Shown here one piece after another: positions 54,011-62,266 of a DNA stretch of 64,000 nt. Positions within the stretch are counted from its first letter, which is position 1, and the number at the start of each line of letters is the position of its first letter. Origin of the DNA: Brevundimonas sp. (GTDB lineage: Bacteria; Pseudomonadota; Alphaproteobacteria; Caulobacterales; Caulobacteraceae). The stretch lies in NCBI GenBank assembly GCA_016742215.1, contig JACVCC010000004.1, positions 124,001 to 188,000 on the forward strand, in the 5' to 3' direction. The position numbers and the translations under genes were made by a program. Below the pieces are notes generated by a model, which was not told the DNA's origin, ran no database searches, and saw only the letters and a program-made list of their open reading frames with translations.

Positions 54011-55915
54011 CTACCCCGCCCGCCACCTCTGCAGGTGTTCCAGCACGTCCTCAACCAGCTGGTCCTTCGTGAAGCCGGTGACGTCCCTCGCGCGGCGGGC
54101 GTCGTCGGAGCGGGCGGAGAGGCGCCATTCCATGGTGCGGCGGCGTTCGGGGGCCTCCATGGCCGTCAGCGCCGGGCGGGGACGCTCGTGGGCGGCCAGA
54201 CGGTAGTGGAAGTCCGAAGCGTGCAGGCTGGGCGCCGTCAGGGTCAGGCCGCCGGGGTCGCGGGCGACCTGGGCAACCAGGCCCTCGGCCTCCAGCGCGG
54301 CGCGGACGGTCTCCAGCGCGGGGACGCCCGAGCGTTCGATCTGGCGATCGATCTCGCGGCGACTGGCGGGCGACAGGATCCGCTTGAGCTGTTCGCCCAG
54401 GGGCGGAGCCTCGGTCTCCAGCGTCTTGCCAGACAGGTCGGCGTTCATCTGGCGCACGAGACCGGCCGAAATCAGGATCATGATGACGGTGAACGGCAGG
54501 GCGGCCACAAGGGTGGCGGCCTGCAGCGCGCCCAGGCCGCCGGCCAGCAGCAGCAGGGCGGCGACGGCGCCCAGCAGCAGGCACCAGTAAAGACGCTGCC
54601 AGCGCGGCGTGTCGTCGGCGCCGTTCGAGGCGATGGTGTCGATGACGAGCGCGCCGGAGTCGGCCGAGGTGATGAAGAAGACGGCGACCAGAAGAATGGC
54701 CAGACCCGAGGTGAAGGCGGCGCCCGGCAGCTGTTCGAGGAAGTGGAACAGGGCGGTCGACAGGTCGGCGCTGACCGCCTGCGAGATGGCGCCAGCGGCC
54801 GTGGTCATGTCCAGGGTGATGGCCGTGTTCCCGAAAACCGTCATCCAGAGGAAGGTGAAGCCCGCCGGAACCAGCAGGACATTCAGGATGAACTCGCGCA
54901 CCGTGCGGCCGCGCGAGATGCGGGCGATGAACATACCCACGAAGGGCGACCACGCGATCCACCACGCCCAGTAGAAGAGCGTCCAGTCGGCCATCCAGGC
55001 GCGGGGCTCATAGGCGTAGAGAGTGAAGCTGCGCTCGAAGAAGTGGTCGAGGTAGAAGCCGAAATTCTGGACCAGCGCCTTGAACAGGAAGTTGGTCGGA
55101 CCGACGACGAGGACGAAGAGCAGAAGCAGGACCGCCAGCGTCAGGTTCAGCTCGGACAGGCGACGCACGCCCTTGCCGACGCCGGTCGTCACCGAAACGG
55201 TGGCTGCCGCCATGACCACGGCGATCAGGCCGACCTGGACCCAGGCGTTGTTGGGAATGCCCAGAAGGTAGGACAGGCCGCTGTTCATCTGCGACACGCC
55301 GAACCCCAGCGAGGTCGCGATGCCGAAGGCCGTGCCCCAGATGGCGAAGATGTCGACGGCGTCGCCCAGAGGGCCGTTGGTGCGCTTGCCCAGCAGGGGC
55401 GACAGGCCCGAGCGCAGGGTCAGGGGCAGGCCCTTGCGGTGGGCGAAGAAGGCCAGGCTGAGCCCCACCAGCGCATAGATGGCCCAAGCGTGGACGCCAT
55501 AGTGGAAGAAGGTGATGCCCATGGCCTGACGCGCGGCGGCGAAGGTGCCGCCCTCGCCTTCGGGCGGGCTGATGTAGTGCTGGATGGGCTCGGCGACGCC
55601 GAAATACATCAGGCCAATGCCCATGCCCGCCGCGAACAGCATGGCGATCCACGACAGGTAGGGGAAATCGGGCTCGGCATCGTCGGCGCCCAGTTTCAGG
55701 GCGCCGGTCGGGCCGACGGCGAGGATCAGGATCAGGCCCAGGAAGCCGGCGACAGCGGCGATGTAGAACCAGCCGAAGGTATCGATCACCCAGCCCTGGG
55801 CCGTCTGGAAAATGCGGTCGGAAAGGCCGGGAGCCGCGATGGCGGCGACGAGAAGGAGCCCGATGATCAGGCTCGCGCCCCAGAAGACCCGGGGGTTCAT
55901 CTTTGTGGTCAGCAT
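54011..55915 (-). CDS. BCCT-family betaine/choline/carnitine transporter
   Basis: 634 residues with 12 transmembrane segments. The family signature WTLFYWAWWIAWSPFVGMFIARISRGRTVREF region is complete, with the tryptophan box that forms the quaternary-amine cage. A cytoplasmic C-terminal tail of about 130 residues is present. Imports glycine betaine, choline or similar osmolytes. ATG 55915 used; TTG 55924 is possible. Closest to BetT-like proteins, but the substrate is not decided. Confidence 0.92.
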   Translation of the reverse strand: MLTTKMNPRVFWGASLIIGLLLVAAIAAPGLSDRIFQTAQGWVIDTFGWFYIAAVAGFLGLILILAVGPTGALKLGADDAEPDFPYLSWIAMLFAAGMGIGLMYFGVAEPIQHYISPPEGEGGTFAAARQAMGITFFHYGVHAWAIYALVGLSLAFFAHRKGLPLTLRSGLSPLLGKRTNGPLGDAVDIFAIWGTAFGIATSLGFGVSQMNSGLSYLLGIPNNAWVQVGLIAVVMAAATVSVTTGVGKGVRRLSELNLTLAVLLLLFVLVVGPTNFLFKALVQNFGFYLDHFFERSFTLYAYEPRAWMADWTLFYWAWWIAWSPFVGMFIARISRGRTVREFILNVLLVPAGFTFLWMTVFGNTAITLDMTTAAGAISQAVSADLSTALFHFLEQLPGAAFTSGLAILLVAVFFITSADSGALVIDTIASNGADDTPRWQRLYWCLLLGAVAALLLLAGGLGALQAATLVAALPFTVIMILISAGLVRQMNADLSGKTLETEAPPLGEQLKRILSPASRREIDRQIERSGVPALETVRAALEAEGLVAQVARDPGGLTLTAPSLHASDFHYRLAAHERPRPALTAMEAPERRRTMEWRLSARSDDARRARDVTGFTKDQLVEDVLEHLQRWRAG

Positions 55916-55966
55916 GGGGCGCAAGCGTTGCTGTGACCCTTGGGTTCCGAGAAAGTTTTGGAAACT

Positions 55967-56094
55967 ACCCCTCCATCACCGGCTGCGCCGGCGGCCCCCC
56001 TCCCCGCTACGCAGAGAGGTGAAGAGCTGCGTTCACCTCTCCACCGAAGGTGGGGAGGTGGCTCGACGGCGACCAGCCGGCGAGACGGAGGGGT
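55967..56094. repeat. Long nested palindrome, family A (second copy)
   Basis: ACCCCTCC / GGAGGGGT outside (55967, 56087), then CCCCCCTCCCCGCTACG and GAGAGGTGA / TCACCTCTC-like inner arms. Same inner core as 46151-46271. It ends just before the enoyl-CoA hydratase stop codon. Confidence 0.85.
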
Positions 56095-56096
56095 TG

Positions 56097-56885
<789 letters not shown>

Positions 56886-56913
56886 GAGGGGCTCCATCTG
56901 TGTCGGAGCGGGT

Positions 56914-57396
56914 TTAGCGGCGTCGGCGGACCAGCAAAAGGGTCACGACCGCGCGGACGCCCTCCGTCAGGATCAGAAGCGCCAGAACAGCATGGGCGAG
57001 AAGCAGCGGCAGTCGGGGCTGGACTGTGACGCCGACCGAGTACTGATCGTGGCCCCATTCCATGGATGCCGCGACGAGGAACAGGCCGATCAGCATCAGG
57101 ACCGCGCCGGCGATCAGAACCAGAAAGGCGATCTGTCCCGCGACAAGTCCGGCCTCGGTCAGGGCGAGATCCTGCGCAGGACGATGGCGCCGCCGGAACC
57201 AGGCGACGAACCCGGCCAGGCCCGCCTCGACCACCACGAAAGCGATGACGGCGGCGAGGAAGCCCAGTCCGACCGTTCGCACCGGGTGGAGAGTATCGGG
57301 CGCCAACAGGACCGGCGTCGCCCAGAAGGCGTAGGCGCCCCAGACGACAAGGCCCGCGATCAGGCTGGCCCACAGTTCTTTCTCGCGCAGGCTCAA
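56914..57396 (-). CDS. Small four-helix membrane protein, function unknown
   Basis: 160 residues with four hydrophobic segments (about 10-28, 42-66, 85-107, 130-150) and a basic C-terminus (RRRR). The start is TTG 57396, overlapping the DUF1697 stop (TTGA), with GGGAG seven bases before it. No family recognised. Confidence 0.65.
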   Translation of the reverse strand: MSLREKELWASLIAGLVVWGAYAFWATPVLLAPDTLHPVRTVGLGFLAAVIAFVVVEAGLAGFVAWFRRRHRPAQDLALTEAGLVAGQIAFLVLIAGAVLMLIGLFLVAASMEWGHDQYSVGVTVQPRLPLLLAHAVLALLILTEGVRAVVTLLLVRRRR

Positions 57397-57947
57397 GTCT
57401 TCGCTCCCGCCATGTCGGCCAGCTTCAAGACGGTGTTCCAGTTGCGGCCTGTGCCCATGCCCAGCATGCGCGGCGTCGCCTTCCTGAAGATGCCGGACTC
57501 GCCCTGGCCGTTGGGGAACCAGAAATACAGAACGTCGTCGATGGCCTCGACCGCCTCGCCGCCCTCGGCCAGGGCGCGGCAGGCCTCCACGGCGCCGGGC
57601 TTGATCCCGTCCTTCATCACCATGGCCAGGACCTTGGCGGGGTGGGCCTTTGCGTGGTCGGCGAAGGGGTTGGCGGCGACCAGTTTCGACCACTGCTCTG
57701 GGGTGCGAGCCATGGCCGCGATGGTCAGGCCGAAACGGTCCTGCATGGCCTTCTCAATCGCCGTCTCGAGCTGGTCGGTCGCCATGCCGCTCTCGACCAC
57801 CAGATTGCCGCTGGCCTGCAAGGTGCGCGGGTTCTTCAGCCCCATGGCCTCGGCCATCTCGCGCTGTTCGCCGACGGGCGCGCGAACGCCGCCGGTGTTC
57901 ATGCCGCGGAAGAGGATGATGCGGTGCAGGGGAGGAGCTGGGGCCAA
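57393..57947 (-). CDS. DUF1697 family protein
   Basis: 184 residues. DUF1697 proteins open with a variant of LLRGINVGG; here it is ILFRGMNTGG. Further family marks are TLQASGNLVVES and the C-terminal RNWNTVLKLADM. Role unknown. The start is TTG 57947, a few bases from the edge of the heptamer array; the ATG in RGMNTGG would remove the conserved start. The 5' leader would consist of the GGGATTA repeats. Confidence 0.8.
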   Translation of the reverse strand: MAPAPPLHRIILFRGMNTGGVRAPVGEQREMAEAMGLKNPRTLQASGNLVVESGMATDQLETAIEKAMQDRFGLTIAAMARTPEQWSKLVAANPFADHAKAHPAKVLAMVMKDGIKPGAVEACRALAEGGEAVEAIDDVLYFWFPNGQGESGIFRKATPRMLGMGTGRNWNTVLKLADMAGAKT

Positions 57948-58098
57948 GGGACTAGGGATTAGGGACTAGGGATTAGGGATTAGGGATTAGGGATTAGGGA
58001 TTAGAAGGATGGCAGTTGCGTCGAGGCAAGAGTGAGGGTCCGGGCGCAAGGACTTCCCGCGCCTAATCCCTAATCTCTAATCCCTAATCCCTAGCCCC
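57948..58098. repeat. Inverted GGGATTA/TAATCCC heptamer arrays
   Basis: Left arm: eight 7-bp units from 57948 to 58003, mostly GGGATTA with two GGGACTA. Right arm: five units 58064-58098, TAATCCC type (one TAATCTC, one TAGCCCC). The 60 bp between them have no frame. The arms can pair as a long hairpin. The right end reaches the mutM stop codon. Confidence 0.92.
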
Positions 58099-58961
58099 TA
58101 CTTCTTCTGGCAGCTCGGGCAATAGAACGTCGACCGGCCACCCTGGACGATGCGTTTGACGACGCCTGTGCAGCCTTCGCCGCGGCAGGGGTCGCCCTCG
58201 CGGCCATAGACGTCGAAGCGATGCTGGAAGTAGCCCTGCCCGCCCTCGGCGTTGGCGAAGTCGCGCAGGGTGGACCCGCCGGCCTCAATGGCGTCGTCCA
58301 GGACGTCGCGGATGTTTGTCGCCAGCCGCTCGAGACGGGGCTTCGAGACCTTGCCGGCAGCCAGCGTCGGCGAGATGCGGGCGCGGTAGAGGGCCTCGCA
58401 CACATAGATATTGCCCAGGCCGGCGACGATGCGCTGGTCCAGCAGGGTGACCTTGATGTTCTGCTTCTTGCCGGCCAGCACCTCGGCCAGATGGGCGCCG
58501 GAGAAGGCGTTGCCGAGCGGCTCGGGGCCCATGCCGGCGAACCACGGATGCATCTCGACCTGATCGGTGGGGATCAGGCCCATGAAGCCGAAGCGGCGGG
58601 CGTCGGCGAAGCCCACGCGGTGGGTGGCGCCGTCGAGGGTGGCGCAGAAGCTCATGTGCTCGTGCTTGCCGGCTATGGGGGCCGGCTCCTCGAACTCGCC
58701 CAGCTGACGGCCGTCCAGGGTGAAGCGGCCGGTCATGCCGAGGTGGGTGACCCAGGTCTCGCCGGTATCGAGAGCGAACAGTAGGTACTTCGCCCGACGG
58801 TCGAGACGCTGGACGATCGCGCCGTTCAGACGGTCGGGGAAATGATCTGGGAAAGGGAAGCGCAGGTCCGGACGGTTCTGGCGGACGCGGGACAGGGTGG
58901 CGCCGTGAAGGACGGGCTCCAGCCCCCGGCGGACGGTCTCGACCTCGGGCAGCTCAGGCAT
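58098..58961 (-). CDS. mutM: Formamidopyrimidine-DNA glycosylase
   Basis: 287 residues. MPELPEVETVRRGL gives the catalytic Pro 2 and Glu 3; LDRRAKYLL the helix-two-turn lysine; the C-terminal zinc finger has the GGRSTFYCPSC part. Its first Cys pair is C-x4-C (PCRGEGC), longer than the common C-x2-C. Removes 8-oxoguanine from DNA. Overlaps the DUF2461 gene by eight bases. Confidence 0.95.
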   Translation of the reverse strand: MPELPEVETVRRGLEPVLHGATLSRVRQNRPDLRFPFPDHFPDRLNGAIVQRLDRRAKYLLFALDTGETWVTHLGMTGRFTLDGRQLGEFEEPAPIAGKHEHMSFCATLDGATHRVGFADARRFGFMGLIPTDQVEMHPWFAGMGPEPLGNAFSGAHLAEVLAGKKQNIKVTLLDQRIVAGLGNIYVCEALYRARISPTLAAGKVSKPRLERLATNIRDVLDDAIEAGGSTLRDFANAEGGQGYFQHRFDVYGREGDPCRGEGCTGVVKRIVQGGRSTFYCPSCQKK

Positions 58962-59754
58962 CGGCGCGCCCCAGGGCTTTCCAGCCGAAATCGAGCAGCG
59001 GACGGGCGGCGACGGCCAAGTCGGCGAGGCGGTCGGGCAGGTCCGGCGAGGCGATGTCGGCGCCGGTCAGGCGGCGGATGACGAGCCAGCGGGTGCGCTT
59101 GAGCGTGGTCTCCAGCGGGCCGCCGGCGTGAGCCTCGAAATCCTTGGGCATGCGCTTGACCGGGTCGCCGGGGCGCAGGGCCAGGCCGGCGCGGTCCAGC
59201 GCAGCCTCGACGGCCTCCCAGCCGGCCGGGTTGGCGACGATGGCGCGACGCATGGCGTCGATCTCGGGACGCTCTGACAGATAGAAGCCGATGGCGGCGA
59301 AGGGGCCGTCGCCGAACAGGACCTCGCCCTCGTTGGCGGCCGGGGCGGCGGCGGACGGGTGGGTCGAGGGATCCAGCGGGTCGATGCTGTCCGGATCGAA
59401 GCGGGGGCGGCTGCCGCCGTCGGGCTCGATGTGCACGTACATCATGCCCGGCGACATCTTCGCACCGTCGCGGGTCAGGGTGGCCGAAACGTGGGTCTTG
59501 TAGGGTCGTTTGTCCTTTGAGAAGCGGACATCGCGATGGATGCGGAAGACGCTCTTCTTCCCGTCGCCGGACAGGGGCACGCCGCGGGCGGCGCAGGCCG
59601 CCGAGGTCGCCTCGATCAGGGCGGCCAGCGCGGGCTTGAGGCCATTGTCGTAGGCGGCGCGGTTGGCGGTGAACCAGTCGCGGTCGTTGTTGGCGGCGAG
59701 ACCCGTCAGGAAGGCGAGATCGTCGGCGGCGAAGCCGGTGAAGGAGGCGGTCAT
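58954..59754 (-). CDS. DUF2461 family protein
   Basis: 266 residues. The family start FTGFAADDLAFLTGLAANNDRDWFTANRAAYD and FRIHRDVRFSKDKRPYKTHVSA are clear, and GGGSRP-like MMYVHIEPDGG follows. Function of the family is unknown. Translationally coupled with mutM. Confidence 0.88.
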   Translation of the reverse strand: MTASFTGFAADDLAFLTGLAANNDRDWFTANRAAYDNGLKPALAALIEATSAACAARGVPLSGDGKKSVFRIHRDVRFSKDKRPYKTHVSATLTRDGAKMSPGMMYVHIEPDGGSRPRFDPDSIDPLDPSTHPSAAAPAANEGEVLFGDGPFAAIGFYLSERPEIDAMRRAIVANPAGWEAVEAALDRAGLALRPGDPVKRMPKDFEAHAGGPLETTLKRTRWLVIRRLTGADIASPDLPDRLADLAVAARPLLDFGWKALGRADA

Positions 59755-59863
59755 GGGCGCCAGCCTGACCCCGGAACCGGCGACGGCGCAAGGCTGATGC
59801 TCAAACCGCTGGTCAGCCGCACGATCTTGGGCTTAGGTCCCGCCCAGGGAGAGGACATTCACC

Positions 59864-61930
59864 ATGACCGATACATCCGCGAGCCCGCCCGCAAGCGGCG
59901 GCAAGCGTATCGAACTGACGCTTCGCGCGCTGGTTCTGGGCTGCGTTCTGGCCGTGATCTTCACGGCCGCCAACACCTATCTGGGCCTGCGCGTGGGCCT
60001 GACCTTCGCCTCGGCGATCCCCGCGGCGGTGATCGCCATGGCGGTGATGCGGACGTTCCGCACCTCGACGATCTGGGAGAACATGACGGTCCAGACCGTC
60101 GCCTCGGTCGGCGGGGCGATGAGCGCCATCATCTTCGTGCTGCCGGGCCTGGTCATGGTCGGGGCATGGCGCGAGTTCCCGATCTGGGAGTCGATCGCCA
60201 TCTGCGCCCTGGGCGGCGTGCTGGGCGTGACCTTCTCGATCCCGCTGCGCCGGGCGCTGGTCGTCAACGGCGGCCTGCCCTACCCCGAAGGCGTCGCGGC
60301 GGCCGAGGTGCTGAAGGTCGGCTCGCGCGGGGCGGACCAGAGCGAGAGCGCGGTTCGCGAGAACAAGATCGGCCTGTGGGTCGTGGTCTGGTCGGCCGTC
60401 GCGTCGGCCGGCTTCGCCTTCCTGCAGGCGGCGCGGGCGTTCGCCGCTGAAGCCGCCGCCTTCTTCAAGATGCCCGCGGCCCTCGGCGGCGGAGCCACCG
60501 GTCTGGGCGCCGGGATGCAGTTCGCCCTGCTGGGCGCCGGTCACCTGATCGGCCTGACCGTGGGTCTGGCCCAGCTGTTCGGCCTGCTGGTCGCCTGGTT
60601 CATCATCGTGCCGATCATGACCTCGCCTGACTATGTGGCGTGGACCGCCAGCATGGGTCTGGATTCGCTGGCCGCGACCATCGCGCCGGGTGCTCCGGCG
60701 GCCGAGTTGGCCACCACGGTGTGGCGCAATGAGGTGCGCTTCATGGGCGCCGGCGTCATCGGCGTGGCCGCCATCTGGACCCTGATCAAGCTGGCCGGCC
60801 CGCTGGTCGGCGGCCTGACCTCGGCCCTGGCCGCGCAGGCGAAGCGCAAGGGCGGCGAGGTTCTCGACCGCACCGAACAGGACATCCCGATCAGCTGGGT
60901 CGGCAGCCTGTCGGTCGCCTGCCTTATCGGCATCGCGGCCCTGCTGGTCTATGTGGCCCAGGCCGAACCGGCGCTGGCGGGTTCGACCGCCATGCTGGTG
61001 GCCGGCGGCGTCGTGTACGTCGTCCTGATCGGCTTCTGCGTCGCGGCCATCTGCGGCTACATGGCCGGTCTGATCGGCTCGTCGAACAGCCCGGTGTCGG
61101 GCGTCGGCATTCTGGCGATCATCGTCTCCTCGCTGATGATGCTGGCCATCATCGCCGCGGCGGGCGTGCCGGCCGATCCGGCCTTCATCGCCTATGCCCT
61201 GATCGTCACGGCCATCGTCTTCGCGGTGGCGGTCATCGCCAACGACAACCTGCAGGACCTGAAGACCGGTCAGCTGGTCGCCGCCACGCCGTGGCGTCAG
61301 CAGACGGCCCTGATCGTCGGCGTCGCCGCCGGCGCCGTGGTCATTCCGTTCGTGCTGAACGCCCTGAACCGCGCCTTCGGCTTCGAGGGCGGACCGGCCG
61401 GCATCGCCTCGGAGCCGCTGGCGGCGCCGCAGGCGACCCTGATCTCGGCCTTGGCCCGCGGCGTCATCGGCGGTGACCTGCGCTGGGACCTGATCGGCGT
61501 CGGCGCCCTGATCGGCGTGGCGGTGATCGTGCTGGACGCGGTGCTGAACAAGTCGTCGAAGGGCAAGATCAAGCTGCCCCCGCTGGCGGTGGGCATCGGC
61601 TTCTACCTGCCGGCGGCCGTGACCGTGATGCTGGTCATCGGCGCGGTCTGCGGCTGGCTCTACGAGCGGACGCTGAAGGGCAAATCGTTCGAGGAGGTCG
61701 GCAAGCGGATGGGCGTGCTGATGGCCTCGGGCCTGATCGTGGGCGAAAGCTTGTTCGGCGTGCTGAACGCCGGCGTGATCGGCAGCACCGAGAACGAGGC
61801 CCCGTTCGCCGTGTTCGGCATTGCCGAAACCTGGCCCGAAGGCGGCGGCATGTTGAGCGGGATCATCGTCTTCGGCCTGATCGTGTTCGCCCTGTACAAC
61901 TGGATCCGCGGCCAGTCGGCCAAGGTCTAG
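59864..61930 (+). CDS. OPT-family oligopeptide/metal-chelate transporter
   Basis: 688 residues, about 16 transmembrane segments. NTYLGLRVGLTFASAIPAAVIA, GLPYPEGVAAAEVLKVG and ICGYMAGLIGSSNSPVSGVGIL are the hallmark OPT motifs of bacterial members. Proton-driven import of peptides or siderophore-like compounds. Stand-alone gene with a terminator enclosed in an inverted-repeat unit downstream. Confidence 0.93.
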   Translation: MTDTSASPPASGGKRIELTLRALVLGCVLAVIFTAANTYLGLRVGLTFASAIPAAVIAMAVMRTFRTSTIWENMTVQTVASVGGAMSAIIFVLPGLVMVGAWREFPIWESIAICALGGVLGVTFSIPLRRALVVNGGLPYPEGVAAAEVLKVGSRGADQSESAVRENKIGLWVVVWSAVASAGFAFLQAARAFAAEAAAFFKMPAALGGGATGLGAGMQFALLGAGHLIGLTVGLAQLFGLLVAWFIIVPIMTSPDYVAWTASMGLDSLAATIAPGAPAAELATTVWRNEVRFMGAGVIGVAAIWTLIKLAGPLVGGLTSALAAQAKRKGGEVLDRTEQDIPISWVGSLSVACLIGIAALLVYVAQAEPALAGSTAMLVAGGVVYVVLIGFCVAAICGYMAGLIGSSNSPVSGVGILAIIVSSLMMLAIIAAAGVPADPAFIAYALIVTAIVFAVAVIANDNLQDLKTGQLVAATPWRQQTALIVGVAAGAVVIPFVLNALNRAFGFEGGPAGIASEPLAAPQATLISALARGVIGGDLRWDLIGVGALIGVAVIVLDAVLNKSSKGKIKLPPLAVGIGFYLPAAVTVMLVIGAVCGWLYERTLKGKSFEEVGKRMGVLMASGLIVGESLFGVLNAGVIGSTENEAPFAVFGIAETWPEGGGMLSGIIVFGLIVFALYNWIRGQSAKV

Positions 61931-61939
61931 GAATCGCGT

Positions 61940-62136
61940 TGTCATCCCGGACGCCGCTCAGCGGCGATCCGGGACGGCAGATGCAGAACTCCCACTCCCG
62001 GTCAGCCGAAAGGGTGAACCGGGAGCCGGTCGAAAAGTCAGAGATCATCCTGAGATGGGCCCGGTTCAGGACCGGGCCCATTATCTTTTTCGCGGCACGC
62101 GTCCCGGATCGCCGCGGTGCGGCGTCCGGGATGACA
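61940..62136. repeat. Inverted-repeat unit after the OPT gene, 36-bp arms
   Basis: The arms 61940-61975 and 62101-62136 are inverted copies with two mismatches (TGTCATCCCGGACGCCGC on), and each arm is itself a hairpin (GCCGC/GCGGC). Between them is the OPT terminator. The gene-free stretch 61931-62266 holds only this unit and about 130 bp before typA in which nothing else was recognised. Confidence 0.88.
62055..62089 (+). terminator. Rho-independent terminator of the OPT gene
   Basis: Perfect 11-bp stem ATGGGCCCGGT / ACCGGGCCCAT, loop TCAGG, then TATCTTTTT. Confidence 0.92.
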
Positions 62137-62266
62137 AGGACGGCCCGGCCGTCCCCCGCTGGCGTTCTGGCGCGCTTGCCTGTATGAGGCGCCCACCTTC
62201 CCGCAATCACGCCCTTTTCAGCGGCGCGGACACTCCGCGACCGAACACAGTCCGCCCGAGCCCGAA

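Noticed and set aside
57948-58003. CRISPR-like array
   Set aside because: Units are 7 bp, contiguous and without spacers; no cas genes nearby.
57948-58098. Telomere or linear replicon end
   Set aside because: The heptamers resemble telomeric repeats, but core genes continue without break on both sides.
59813-61945. 710-codon minus-strand frame opposite the OPT transporter
   Set aside because: Asp/His/Gln-rich shadow sequence; the opposite strand encodes a clear OPT protein.
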